Positions 43,291-52,483 are shown, numbered from the stretch's first letter. The stretch: DNA of 64,000 bases from HK-STAS-PATE-2 sp046350895 (GCA_046350895.1 JAXLZL010000004.1:1-64000), one strand, 5' to 3'. The notes: generated by a model from the sequence alone, not told the origin. Numbers and translations: made by a program.

Positions 43291-43671
43291 CTAGCGGGCG
43301 ACGGCGACACTGTCGCGGCTGACGTCGACAAACTCCATGCGGTCAGCAGAAACATAACCGAGGCCATTAACACGGTCTTCAATGCTGCGGATGGCACGCT
43401 TTTGCGCCACCTGGTCTTCGAGCGAAGCAACGGTGATTTGCAAACGCTCCAACTGTCGTTCTTGGTCACGCAAGGCAAAGCCCTTTGTAGCCGTGTGGTT
43501 CATCTGAAAAACATACGACACCATCCCGACAATCGAGATCCCGATCAACAAATACACCCAAGAACGCTCAGCGACATTGGCGAGGCGCTTGCCCAAAGGC
43601 AAAGCCAAACCGAGGGCCTGCTGCGGTGAGCGGAGGTTATAGGCGTACGAGGTGCGGGTGATCGATGTCAT
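43291..43671 (-). CDS. FtsL/FtsB-like cell-division protein
   Basis: 126 residues: short cytoplasmic N-terminus, one membrane helix (SWVYLLIGISIVGMVSYVF), then a coiled coil (RDQERQLERLQITVASLEDQVAQ) and a short C-terminal domain. This layout and the position right after mraZ-rsmH identify an FtsL-type divisome linker. Start 43671 is preferred; an ATG seven codons upstream is also possible. Sequence similarity alone would not prove FtsL. Confidence 0.75.
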   Translation of the reverse strand: MTSITRTSYAYNLRSPQQALGLALPLGKRLANVAERSWVYLLIGISIVGMVSYVFQMNHTATKGFALRDQERQLERLQITVASLEDQVAQKRAIRSIEDRVNGLGYVSADRMEFVDVSRDSVAVAR

Positions 43672-43682
43672 AGATAAAGTAC

Positions 43683-43717
43683 TTTTTGTCATCCCGAGCG
43701 TTAGCCGAGGGATTTGG
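43683..43717. repeat. copy of a short CCCGAGCG-type palindromic repeat at the rsmH 3' end
   Basis: TTTGTCATCCCGAGCG, then CGAGGGATT, matching the copy inside dnaG at 6238-6264 (TTTGTCACCCCGAGCG ... CGAGG). Confidence 0.45.
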
Positions 43718-44600
43718 TGGCGACGCGTAATTTTGCACTGCGCGATCGCGGATTGGCGGCGAGTTCTGATTCGCCAGGGGTCAGGGGCTTCTTGTACAGG
43801 TTGGTCCACTTGGACTCATCTTTGAGCGCGAGTTTGACCACGCGGTCTTCAATGGAGTGAAACGAGATGATCGCGAGCCGGCCATTAGGGGCGAGGATGC
43901 TATAGGCACTCTCGATGGCCTGCTTGAGCGATTGGATCTCGTCATTTACCGCCATGCGCAAGGCTTGAAAGGTTCTTGTCGCGGGATGGATGCGGCCTTG
44001 TTCGTAATTGGCTGGTACCGCCGCTTTGATAACGCCGGCAAGTTCGATCGTTCGGGTGATACGGGACACGCGGCGCGCGTCGGCAATCGCCGTGGCGATT
44101 CTGAAGGCGAATTTTTCTTCGCCGAAATTGCGGATCATCTCGGTCAATTCGGACACCTTCCATGTATTGACGATGTCGGCAGCCGTGAGGCCGTCTTCAT
44201 TCGCCTTTGGACCAAGGCGCATATCGAGCGGTCCCTCGAGTTGAAAGGACAAGCCTTTTTTCGGGTCTGAGATCTCATCAGAGGAGAAACCGAGATCGAG
44301 CAGAATACCGTCAACCGAGTTCACGCCGAGTTCGCGCAAGCTGTCTGCCATGGTTCTGAAGTTCGCATCGATCCCCTGCCAACGGTCGCCGTATTCGGCG
44401 AGCGTTTCTTTGGCTCTTGAGAGAGCCTGGGGGTCAACGTCGAAGGAGTACACGCGGCCGGTAGGCGCCGAGCGCTTCAGCAGTTCACGCGTATGCGTGG
44501 CACCGCCGAGCGTCCCGTCGACATAGGTACCGCCATCATGAGGTTCGAGGCCAAGCATGGTTTCCTCGAGCATCACGGCGATGTGGATGGAGGTGCTCAT
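43701..44600 (-). CDS. rsmH: 16S rRNA (cytosine-1402-N4)-methyltransferase RsmH
   Basis: 299 residues. SAM site VDGTLGGATHTRELL and FDVDPQAL; the family segments ILLDLGFSSDEISDPKKGLSF, GRIHPATRTFQALRMAVNDE and IISFHSIEDRVVK are all present. It methylates the ribosomal P site. Start at 44600, overlapping the mraZ stop by four bases, as usual in the mra operon. Confidence 0.97.
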   Translation of the reverse strand: MSTSIHIAVMLEETMLGLEPHDGGTYVDGTLGGATHTRELLKRSAPTGRVYSFDVDPQALSRAKETLAEYGDRWQGIDANFRTMADSLRELGVNSVDGILLDLGFSSDEISDPKKGLSFQLEGPLDMRLGPKANEDGLTAADIVNTWKVSELTEMIRNFGEEKFAFRIATAIADARRVSRITRTIELAGVIKAAVPANYEQGRIHPATRTFQALRMAVNDEIQSLKQAIESAYSILAPNGRLAIISFHSIEDRVVKLALKDESKWTNLYKKPLTPGESELAANPRSRSAKLRVATKSLG

Positions 44601-45028
44601 ACGCCGAGATTGGTTAAACGTTCTGCAATCGCATTGCCTTGGTCCTCCGTTTGGCGGGCATAGGCTTCGTAAGCTTCTTCGTCCCAAATTTCGAGACGAT
44701 TGTACAAACCTGCGACAACAACGTTTTTCTGCAACCCTGAATAGGTACGCAGATACTCTGGCAAAAGCACGCGTCCGGCCTTGTCGACTTCGGCCTCCAT
44801 GGCACCGGCAAGCATCAAACGTGCAAAAGCACGCGTATCAGCCTGGCCGAGCGGAAGCGCAGCGAGTTTGGCAGCGAGTGTCTCCCACTCCTGTTTCGGG
44901 TAAAGGAAGAGGCTGCGGTCCAACCCACGAGTAACGACGACACCCTCAGCGAGGGCAGCGCGAAACTTAGCCGGTATGGACATGCGGCCTTTTTCATCGA
45001 GACTGTGATGAAATTCCCCGATAAACAT
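44597..45028 (-). CDS. mraZ: transcriptional regulator MraZ
   Basis: 143 residues with two AbrB-like SpoVT domains: MFIGEFHHSLDEKGRMSIPA and later EVDKAGRVLLPEYLR. MraZ represses the division operon by binding repeated TGGGN boxes, which are present just upstream here. Start at 45028 is the family start; an upstream in-frame ATG lies inside the operator. Confidence 0.96.
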   Translation of the reverse strand: MFIGEFHHSLDEKGRMSIPAKFRAALAEGVVVTRGLDRSLFLYPKQEWETLAAKLAALPLGQADTRAFARLMLAGAMEAEVDKAGRVLLPEYLRTYSGLQKNVVVAGLYNRLEIWDEEAYEAYARQTEDQGNAIAERLTNLGV

Positions 45029-45053
45029 GGCGCGGATACGTGTTCTGAAGTTT

Positions 45054-45078
45054 TCCCACTTCTTCCCACGTGATCCCA
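45054..45078 (-). promoter_or_regulatory. MraZ operator: three TGGGA boxes at exact 10-base spacing
   Basis: On the minus strand TGGGA occurs at 45078, 45068 and 45058 (5' ends), one helical turn apart, overlapping the transcription start downstream of the -10 box. This matches the known MraZ repeats TGGGN separated by five bases. Confidence 0.88.
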
Positions 45079-45079
45079 T

Positions 45080-45107
45080 TTTATACCACTTTGCCCCTTT
45101 TGTACAA
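45080..45107 (-). promoter_or_regulatory. promoter of mraZ
   Basis: TTGTAC, 16 bases, TATAAA on the minus strand; the MraZ boxes begin two bases after the -10 box. Confidence 0.65.
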
Positions 45108-45121
45108 AAACCGTTCTCAAC

Positions 45122-45150
45122 AAAAAACCCGCTATCTTAGCGGGTTTTTG
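45122..45150. terminator. terminator upstream of mraZ, after the 45188-46075 gene
   Basis: AAAACCCGCTA-TCT-TAGCGGGTTTTT, symmetrical with A and T runs. Confidence 0.85.
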
Positions 45151-45187
45151 CGTTCTGTTTTTGTTTGTGGGGATAAGTTAGATCCCA

Positions 45188-46075
45188 CTAGGGCTTTACC
45201 GTGACCGTTGTCGTGCTACTTCGACCAACGAGCTCTGCAACGAAAGTTTTCGTAGAAGTTACATATCGCAAGTTCTCCCACCAGGTATTATGCACAATAT
45301 CTGCCTCATCAACCACGTTGCTCTGATTACTGGATACAAGTTTATCGTTCACCAAATCAAGAACATTTAACGGTTGCCCCTGGCAAGACCCCTCGCAGAT
45401 CTCTTCATTGGTCATTGCGAAATAGCCATCAACAAAAAGTCTTCTGCTATAGGCTTCTTTGCCTTCAGTTGAGAAACTGAACACCGGTGAAGGTCTGAAA
45501 GAACGAATTCTATGTAGGTCGCCAGCCTTAGAGAGGTTTGCTACATAGATCGAATCCGTTGAAAAGACGTCGAAAAACTCATTTTTCAGCAGCCCACGAG
45601 ACATTACGATAGCGATATATTGATTACCTTCCCGTTTGAATAGAGTAAACTCCTTTATAAAGACATCGGTGTCCGTGTTCCAATATCGACCAATCTCTTT
45701 CTGATTTCCAGCGCTGTCAACAAGAATGAGCGTATTATCGGCCCTGCAAATCCTTCTTCGAGAATTTTGCGTATCGGGGGCAATATTCAAAGGATCGCTA
45801 TCTTTACAGTACTGGCGTAATTCATAGCCGTTAGCACCCAGCTCAGGACTTCCGCTAATACTCAGAACCAACCTAGGATCGTTATCATACATCCACTGAT
45901 CAGAAGCTCTGATGGGCTTAGGGGCACTATTAGCGACCTCATTTCTGTACCAATCAACTAACGTAGCTAGCTCATTATTTCGCTGCTCAAGTCGCAAAAT
46001 CACAGCTCCTCCACCGACAATAAAGACAATCAGGGCCACCGCAAAAGGCAGGGCGTATCTATATTTTTCTTGCAT
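45188..46075 (-). CDS. membrane-anchored extracellular protein, paralogue of the next gene
   Basis: 295 residues: N-terminal helix (YALPFAVALIVFIVGGGAVIL) and an exported domain. The exported part shares an order of elements with the 46087-46962 protein: GYELRQYCK versus GYTLTQYCA, a Cys-containing ICR/ICL segment, then LILVDSAG and FTLFKREGNQYIAIV versus FSFIERNGNRYILIT. Paired Cys residues (CEGSCQG) suggest disulfides. Function unknown. Ends with Thr-rich TTTVTVKP. Confidence 0.65.
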   Translation of the reverse strand: MQEKYRYALPFAVALIVFIVGGGAVILRLEQRNNELATLVDWYRNEVANSAPKPIRASDQWMYDNDPRLVLSISGSPELGANGYELRQYCKDSDPLNIAPDTQNSRRRICRADNTLILVDSAGNQKEIGRYWNTDTDVFIKEFTLFKREGNQYIAIVMSRGLLKNEFFDVFSTDSIYVANLSKAGDLHRIRSFRPSPVFSFSTEGKEAYSRRLFVDGYFAMTNEEICEGSCQGQPLNVLDLVNDKLVSSNQSNVVDEADIVHNTWWENLRYVTSTKTFVAELVGRSSTTTVTVKP

Positions 46076-46086
46076 AGATCGCTGAA

Positions 46087-46962
46087 TTACTGCTTGCTTG
46101 GCTTAGGCTTCAACGTCAAAACAATGTCTTTTGTTGTTGAACCCTGTGTAGCTGTAAGGGTAAAATTACCTGACTTCTCATCAAATTTTACGGACTTGAG
46201 CACTAAGCCTTCATGGTTTTGAAAGTCAAAAACTTCTTTGGTCTCTGCGCTATCACCAGTGACATGGTCAACAACAGTCACCGTGCCTGAACAGCCAGGA
46301 CCTCCTGAACAAGAAGCGTTCTCATAGACACTATAACCCTTTGCTGCAATAGCAGGATCAATCGGATGCTCATAACCGTAATAACCCTCCGACACCCTTA
46401 AAGTCCCTCCACCGATACCAACAACATTCACGCCCACAGAACGGTTGTCGCCCGCTTCTAGTATCTCATCAAAGTTATTAATCTCATTCGTTATAAGAAT
46501 ATATCGGTTGCCATTACGTTCAATGAACGAAAAACCATTGATCAGATACCAATCATGAAGACCTGGGGTTCCATAAACATCGAATCGACTAATGTCGACG
46601 CCGCGTCGGTCTTTCAGCTCAAGAACTGGTCCCCAAAGACAAATAGGAGCGTCCTTATAGAACGGTGTGCTATCTGGATTAGTAAGCTGTAATGGCTTAT
46701 CCGCGCAGTACTGGGTGAGGGTATAACCGTCCGGACCCGAAACAGTACGCATGATGTAATATTCCTTACCCGCGTCATCTTTTTCAATGGGGTATGTTAC
46801 GGGTGTTGAGGCGACGGTATGCATGGCCGTGGTAGTTGTCGTCACGTTTTTGGAAAGATTTTGCATCCGAACCTTCTGATGAAGGCTGGCGCCCTCAATA
46901 AGGGTTAGGGTGGCCAAAAGTATGATGACACTGGCAGCAAGTAGCTGGTTTTGCTTGTACAT
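46087..46962 (-). CDS. membrane-anchored extracellular protein, paralogue of the previous gene
   Basis: 291 residues with an N-terminal signal anchor (LLAASVIILLATLTLIEGA), a Thr-rich linker and an exported domain similar in layout to its neighbour, with Cys pairs CSGGPGCSG and QYCADK. No known family. A TATACT box six bases before the ATG implies a leaderless message. The two genes are 11 bases apart and likely act together at the surface. Confidence 0.65.
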   Translation of the reverse strand: MYKQNQLLAASVIILLATLTLIEGASLHQKVRMQNLSKNVTTTTTAMHTVASTPVTYPIEKDDAGKEYYIMRTVSGPDGYTLTQYCADKPLQLTNPDSTPFYKDAPICLWGPVLELKDRRGVDISRFDVYGTPGLHDWYLINGFSFIERNGNRYILITNEINNFDEILEAGDNRSVGVNVVGIGGGTLRVSEGYYGYEHPIDPAIAAKGYSVYENASCSGGPGCSGTVTVVDHVTGDSAETKEVFDFQNHEGLVLKSVKFDEKSGNFTLTATQGSTTKDIVLTLKPKPSKQ

Positions 46963-46968
46963 AGGCTA

Positions 46969-46974
46969 AGTATA
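46969..46974 (-). promoter_or_regulatory. -10 box of the paralogue pair, leaderless
   Basis: TATACT on the minus strand, six bases before the ATG at 46962; the best -35 (TTGGAT) lies at a long 19-base spacing. Confidence 0.5.
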
Positions 46975-47032
46975 GCTAAATAAGTGGTATTTAATCCAAC
47001 TAACGCTACCGCTAACGCTTTATGACACCCCT

Positions 47033-48121
47033 CTACCCTTTCACCTTAAACTCCGCAATGAGGGGCATATGGTCGCTGATATCCTGAACGTCGCGCGATC
47101 TTACCTTGTGGCTTTTGGCCTCAAGCAGATCAGAGTAGAAGAGATAGTCGAGGGTGCGGTCGAGCTCAAACAGATCCGGGCGGTCGGGGGCATGGGTGAA
47201 CCACTTGGCACGACCCTCCCCTTTTAACTCGGCTGCCGTCGGTACTACTTGGTACTTTTTCATCAAGGTTTCGATTTCGGACTTTTTGGCATAGAGCTCC
47301 CGTTGGTCTGGCACGAGGCTTTTGCGCGCTTCGGCATTTGGCAACAGGTTAAAATCACCGCCAATCACCCATGGGACTTTGGCCGCCGTTCGCTCAGCGA
47401 GTAACGCGTCCACTTCATTCACTTGGCGCTGCATGATGTCATTACCCTGGGCATAAGCATCAAGGTGCGTCGTCATGACCGAGAGATAGCCCCCGCCTTG
47501 CATGGCGACCCTCGCCTCCAATACGCAGCGCTTAAGGTAGAAGAGTTGCACGATCCATGTCATCGGAATCTTTGAAAGCTGGTATCGAAAGGCGGATTCA
47601 ATTTTGTATTTGGAAAAAATGGCCACCTCCATGTTCCATGAACCAAGCACCATGGCATGGGGCGTAAAATAGGATTTGTTGTAAAACGCGCTCACGCGGT
47701 ACGGAAACGTTTTAAGCGCTTGGGCAATCTCACGTTCTTGGTCATGGTGGCGGCTGCGTGCTGAACGCACGTCCACCTCTTGCATCATGATGATGTCAGG
47801 ATCTTCGGCCTTGATGATCTCGATGCAGCGCTTGAAGGACTTTCTTAAATCTTTTTCATCAACCGTGATTCTTTTTTGTTTGCCTTTTGGGAGGTCAAAA
47901 AAGAAGACGTATCCCCGACCGGCGAAGAATTGGATATTCCACGTCATGATTTTGACCACGCGGTTTTTTGGCAGTGTCCTGCCTTCATTAGGGCCGATGA
48001 CGCGCACTTTCTCGATAAGCCTTGGACGGTATGAAGCCGTATAGACATAAACAACAAGAATGGCCAAAGCAAAAGCAAGAAACCAACCAATGCCTTCAAT
48101 GACCAAAAGAACGGTGTGCAT
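47033..48121 (-). CDS. endonuclease/exonuclease/phosphatase family protein, membrane-anchored
   Basis: 362 residues: one N-terminal membrane helix (residues 4-28) and an EEP-fold catalytic domain with KIMTWNIQFF, IIMMQEVD (metal Glu), TTHLDAY, VIGGDFNLLP and ISDHMPLIAEF. The fold includes nucleases and phospholipid phosphatases; the membrane anchor suggests an extracytoplasmic role such as scavenging nucleic acid or lipid. It starts seven bases after uvrC ends. Confidence 0.85.
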   Translation of the reverse strand: MHTVLLVIEGIGWFLAFALAILVVYVYTASYRPRLIEKVRVIGPNEGRTLPKNRVVKIMTWNIQFFAGRGYVFFFDLPKGKQKRITVDEKDLRKSFKRCIEIIKAEDPDIIMMQEVDVRSARSRHHDQEREIAQALKTFPYRVSAFYNKSYFTPHAMVLGSWNMEVAIFSKYKIESAFRYQLSKIPMTWIVQLFYLKRCVLEARVAMQGGGYLSVMTTHLDAYAQGNDIMQRQVNEVDALLAERTAAKVPWVIGGDFNLLPNAEARKSLVPDQRELYAKKSEIETLMKKYQVVPTAAELKGEGRAKWFTHAPDRPDLFELDRTLDYLFYSDLLEAKSHKVRSRDVQDISDHMPLIAEFKVKG

Positions 48122-48128
48122 GCCACGA

Positions 48129-49421
48129 TTATACCTTGCGCTTGGCCGTTTTTACAACGCGTTTCTTTTTACCCACGAAGGCATCACTTCTCACTTTGCG
48201 GTGAAAGGTGATGGCAAACCGGTGTGACTCATCTCGTACCTGGGTCAACATGTCGATATGCGGTTCGAGCAACTGGCACAGGCTTGGGCTGCGGTCAGAA
48301 CAGATCAAATCCGTACGTTTGCGCTCGGGGCCTTTGGCCATCCCCACCACCGGCACCTGCACACCCAGCTCGCGCACCACTTCTTCGACGGCATGCACCT
48401 GTGGCTTGCCTCCATCAATCAATAAGAGCTGCGGCAGTGGCCATTCATCATGTTTCAAGCGTCTCGTCAGCACCTCTTTCAATGAGGCGACGTCATTTGA
48501 ACCGTCGACGGTTTTGATCTTGAATTTGCGGTATTGCGCTTTGGCGGGGGCGCCATTTTGAAAGACGACCATGCTCGCCACCTGCGACGTGCCGCTGATA
48601 TGAGAAATATCATAACCCTCAATGCGGCCATACACGTCAATCTCACCTTCAGAGCGTTTAATGACACGGGCATCAGGCTCATCACGCATGAGCAGCGCGA
48701 TGTCTTGGATATGCTCAAGCGAGAAGAGCTGGTTGCGGATTTTGGCCGCTTCTTCAAATTTCTGTTCTTTGGCCAACTTCTCCATCTCTTTGGTCATCGC
48801 TTTGACGATCTCTTCTTTTTTGCCTTCAAAAAATTTGATCAGGTTACGGATCCCCTGCTTATACATTTTTGGATCGATCTTGCGAATGCAAACGCCCGGA
48901 CATCGTCCGATTTGGTAATCAAAACAAGCGCGTTGTTGGTCAGGCGAGCACGTCGACCACGGGAATACCTTGCGGACCAAGTCTAAAGCCACGCGCAATG
49001 ATCGCGCCGACAAATATGGCCCAAAAACCGCCAACGCATGCTTTTCTTCTTCTGGGGCAAGATCGGTCGCGCGCTTTAAAATCGGGCGCGGATATTCTTC
49101 ATCCGTGATGACCAAGTACATGAAGCTCTTATTGTCCTTGAGCATCACGTTATATTTTGGCCAATGCAATTTGATGAGGTTCGCTTCAAGAATCAGCGCC
49201 TCAATCGCCGTCCCCTTCTCGATATAGTCGATCTCACGCACCAATGGCGTCATCTCTTGGATGAACGGCCCATGAGGGCGTTCAAAATGCTGGTTGACGC
49301 GGCGTTTCAAATTCACTGCTTTGCCCACATATAAAATCTTCCCATGGGCATCTTTCATGAGATACACGCCCGGAGTATCGGGCAAGGCATCATTCTTGAT
49401 GCGGATATAGGCGGGTAACAT
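48129..49421 (-). CDS. uvrC: excinuclease ABC subunit UvrC, short form
   Basis: 430 residues against about 600 in most bacteria. GIY-YIG nuclease domain (DTPGVYLMKDAHGKILYVGKA), UVR motif for UvrB (AKEQKFEEAAKIRNQLF) and the RNase H-like nuclease with GYDISHISG, NDVASLKEVL, LIDGGKPQV and RDESHRFAITFHR. The C-terminal tandem helix-hairpin-helix that binds DNA is absent, replaced by a short basic tail (GKKKRVVKTAKRKV). The frame is clean up to its stop, so this looks natural. Start at 49421 matches the family. Confidence 0.93.
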   Translation of the reverse strand: MLPAYIRIKNDALPDTPGVYLMKDAHGKILYVGKAVNLKRRVNQHFERPHGPFIQEMTPLVREIDYIEKGTAIEALILEANLIKLHWPKYNVMLKDNKSFMYLVITDEEYPRPILKRATDLAPEEEKHALAVFGPYLSARSLRVALDLVRKVFPWSTCSPDQQRACFDYQIGRCPGVCIRKIDPKMYKQGIRNLIKFFEGKKEEIVKAMTKEMEKLAKEQKFEEAAKIRNQLFSLEHIQDIALLMRDEPDARVIKRSEGEIDVYGRIEGYDISHISGTSQVASMVVFQNGAPAKAQYRKFKIKTVDGSNDVASLKEVLTRRLKHDEWPLPQLLLIDGGKPQVHAVEEVVRELGVQVPVVGMAKGPERKRTDLICSDRSPSLCQLLEPHIDMLTQVRDESHRFAITFHRKVRSDAFVGKKKRVVKTAKRKV

Positions 49422-49497
49422 ACTTTTCCCTCCCCCTCGATTCGCCTTCGGCTCACTCGGGGTATCCCTTTCCACTTCGTGGACAGGGAATTATGGA

Positions 49498-49866
49498 TTA
49501 AGTTATTTTTTTATTTATCTTTCCGATAATCCAATACGAGAGCGGGATGAAGACATAAGGCGTCACCCAAAGAAAACCCGTCATGCCGAGCTCGTAGCCT
49601 TTGAAGATACTGTCACTACCGGTAGCAAGCTGATAAAGGCTCACGATCCAAATGGCAGGTAAGGCGATAAAGAGCTTGATCATGGACACGAAGCCTTCCC
49701 AACCAACTATGAGATACTGCGATACTGTCGTACCTGGCGCGGATTTAGCGATATAAATACCGAGATTCACGATGGCGAATACCAATACGAGCGCCACCCA
49801 GGCAAGCGAACTATAAACCCACTTCTGCGATTTGGTTAACGGTTTTTTGTTGAGGTCTTGAGGCAT
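49498..49866 (-). CDS. membrane protein of unknown function
   Basis: 122 residues, a charged N-terminus and three membrane segments (about 19-40, 58-80, 93-115). No family recognised. Lies between uvrA and uvrC on the same strand. Confidence 0.6.
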   Translation of the reverse strand: MPQDLNKKPLTKSQKWVYSSLAWVALVLVFAIVNLGIYIAKSAPGTTVSQYLIVGWEGFVSMIKLFIALPAIWIVSLYQLATGSDSIFKGYELGMTGFLWVTPYVFIPLSYWIIGKINKKIT

Positions 49867-49906
49867 ATGTAAGCAGTATAACGCAGATCAGCTTATTTAG
49901 TGACGC

Positions 49907-52483
49907 TTAGCGCTTCTTCAATACTTCTTTCAAATATTTACCCGTCCAGCTCTTTGGATTTTTGGCGACATCTTCTGGTGTACCTTGGGCAACGATGGTG
50001 CCGCCTTTGTCGCCGCCTTCTGGGCCCATATCGATGATCCAATCGGCATTTTTGATGACGTCGAGGTTGTGTTCGATGATGGCGACCGTATTGCCGCGTG
50101 TCACGAGACGATGCAGTACTTCAAGAAGCTTGCGAATATCTTCGAAGTGAAGACCCGTGGTTGGCTCATCGAGAAGATAGAACGTGCGGCCGGTATCACG
50201 TTTGGCAAGCTCGCTTGAGAGCTTGATGCGTTGTGCCTCACCGCCTGAGAGGGTGGTCGCGCTCTGGCCAAGCTTCAAATAACCCAAACCCACTTCTTCA
50301 AGAATCTTGGTACGGTCATGAATAACCGGGATGTCGCGGAAGAAATGGCTGGCTTCTTCGATGGTCATGTTCAAGACATCCGAAATGTTTTTCTCGCGAT
50401 AGGTCACTTCGAGCGTTTCACGGTTAAAGCGCTTGCCTTTACAAACATCACAAGGAACATACACCGTCGGCAAGAAGTGCATCTCGATGGCAATTTGACC
50501 ATTGCCTTCACAATGCTCACAACGGCCACCAGGGACGTTGAACGAGAAGCGCCCAACCTTATAACCGCGAATACGAGCTTCAGGCGTTAATGCATAAAGT
50601 TCACGAACGTGATTCCAGATACCCGTATAGGTCGCGGGGTTCGAACGTGGCGTACGGCCAATGGCGCTTTGGTCAACGTCAACGACTTTATCGATCCAGT
50701 CCATGCCTTCAATGCCGCCATGGGCACCTGGTTTGGTTGTAGCGCCATTCAAGTGCTTGGCGAGTTCGCGATAGAGCACATCGATCATCAGAGTCGATTT
50801 GCCCGAACCAGAAACACCGGTAACACAAACCATACGGCCAAGCGGGATCTTGGCATTCACGTTTTTCAAATTGTTCTCGGTCGCTTTTTTCACTTCTAAA
50901 AAGGCTTTGGCGGCCGGGCGGCGCTTATGCGGATACGTAATTTTTTTGTCGCCGCGCAAATAGGCGCAGGTGAGACTGTCTTTGTTCTCGAGCACCTTTG
51001 GCATCGCGCCTTCAGCCACGACATAACCGCCATGCACGCCGGCACCAGGGCCAATATCGACCAAGTGGTCAGCGGCATGAATGGTATCTTCGTCATGTTC
51101 AACGACGATGATGGTATTACCAAGATCACGAAGTTTTAAGAGCGTGTCGATCAAGCGCTTATTGTCGCGCTGGTGCAAACCGATGGTTGGCTCATCCAAT
51201 ACATACAAAGCACCCACGAGATGCGAACCGATTTGCGAAGCAAGACGAATGCGTTGTGCCTCACCGCCTGAAAGCGTGCCAGCCGTGCGATTAAGCGTGA
51301 GATATTCGAGACCCACGTCCAACAAAAATGAAAGACGCGACAAGACTTCACGCATCACGGGCTCGGCAATCGACATTGCCGTTTTGTCGAGCGACAATTT
51401 CAAAAAGAAATCCGCCGCCTCATTGATCGGCAAATTCGTCACTTCAACGATGCTCTTGCCTTCGAGCCAGACAAACAGCGCTTCTTTGCGCAAACGCGCA
51501 CCTTCACAAGCCGGACAAATCTCGTCAGAAAACAGCGACTCAGTACCGATACCGTTACAGGTCTGGCAGGCGCCATAAGGCGAGTTAAACGAGAACAAAC
51601 GCGGTTCGATTTCAGGAAAGGCAAACCCGTCATCAGGACACGAGAAGCGCGCCGACATTAATACTTCGGTTTTGTCGTCCATGATGACGAGTACGGTATC
51701 GTTGGCACGGTCGAGCGCGGATTCAACCGCTTCGCTCAAACGCGACTGCAAGCCTTTATTGCCGGCGATCGGCCAACCGAGCGGGATGCGGTCGGTTACG
51801 ACTTCAATCGTATGACGGTCATAGCGGCCAAGATCAATCGGTTCACGCAATGAATGCCATTTGCCATTCACGCGCACTTCGGTAAAACCAGATTCGTGGA
51901 GATCTTGAAGTAACTGGTGATACTCACCCTTGCGACCACGAACGACCGGAGCCAAAATCACGAGCTCATTGGTTAGAGCGACGTTCTTTGCGCTTTTCTT
52001 CGGTTTTGCTTCGCCGATCGTTGAAGTGGCGGCACCGGCATGAATTTCTTCAGTCTTCTTGAGGATGCGATCAACCATTTCATCCACCGTCATCTTTTGG
52101 ATAGGGTTGCGGCAAATCGGGCAATGCGGCTTACCGGCACGGGCATAAAGCACGCGCAGGTAGTCGTAGATTTCGGTGATGGTTGCCACGGTTGAACGCG
52201 GGTTTGCCGAGTGCGCTTTTTGGTCAATCGAAATAGCCGGCGAGAGACCTTCGATTTCGTCGACATCAGGTTTGTCCATTTGGCCCAAGAATTGGCGGGC
52301 ATAGGCCGACAAAGACTCGACATAACGGCGCTGGCCTTCGGCGAAGATGGTATCAAACGCCAAAGACGACTTTCCTGAACCAGAAAGCCCCGTAAAAACG
52401 GTCATTTTGTGGCGGGGGATCTCAAGAGAAATATTCTTGAGGTTGTGTTCGCGGGCACCGCGGATGATGATTTTATCTTGCAT
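49907..52483 (-). CDS. uvrA: excinuclease ABC subunit UvrA
   Basis: DNA damage sensor, 858 residues. Two ABC ATPase modules: Walker A GLSGSGKSSLAFD (about 31) and GVSGSGKSTLMIDV (about 543); signatures LSGGEAQRIRLASQIG and LSGGEAQRIKLSSELA; VLDEPTIGLH and LLDEPTTGLH. Zinc modules: CQTCNG...CPACEG and CEHCEG...CDVCKG are complete, but the CPxC knuckle before EPRLFSFNSPYGAC reads CPDD, so that site has lost a Cys. It has its own promoter. Confidence 0.97.
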   Translation of the reverse strand: MQDKIIIRGAREHNLKNISLEIPRHKMTVFTGLSGSGKSSLAFDTIFAEGQRRYVESLSAYARQFLGQMDKPDVDEIEGLSPAISIDQKAHSANPRSTVATITEIYDYLRVLYARAGKPHCPICRNPIQKMTVDEMVDRILKKTEEIHAGAATSTIGEAKPKKSAKNVALTNELVILAPVVRGRKGEYHQLLQDLHESGFTEVRVNGKWHSLREPIDLGRYDRHTIEVVTDRIPLGWPIAGNKGLQSRLSEAVESALDRANDTVLVIMDDKTEVLMSARFSCPDDGFAFPEIEPRLFSFNSPYGACQTCNGIGTESLFSDEICPACEGARLRKEALFVWLEGKSIVEVTNLPINEAADFFLKLSLDKTAMSIAEPVMREVLSRLSFLLDVGLEYLTLNRTAGTLSGGEAQRIRLASQIGSHLVGALYVLDEPTIGLHQRDNKRLIDTLLKLRDLGNTIIVVEHDEDTIHAADHLVDIGPGAGVHGGYVVAEGAMPKVLENKDSLTCAYLRGDKKITYPHKRRPAAKAFLEVKKATENNLKNVNAKIPLGRMVCVTGVSGSGKSTLMIDVLYRELAKHLNGATTKPGAHGGIEGMDWIDKVVDVDQSAIGRTPRSNPATYTGIWNHVRELYALTPEARIRGYKVGRFSFNVPGGRCEHCEGNGQIAIEMHFLPTVYVPCDVCKGKRFNRETLEVTYREKNISDVLNMTIEEASHFFRDIPVIHDRTKILEEVGLGYLKLGQSATTLSGGEAQRIKLSSELAKRDTGRTFYLLDEPTTGLHFEDIRKLLEVLHRLVTRGNTVAIIEHNLDVIKNADWIIDMGPEGGDKGGTIVAQGTPEDVAKNPKSWTGKYLKEVLKKR

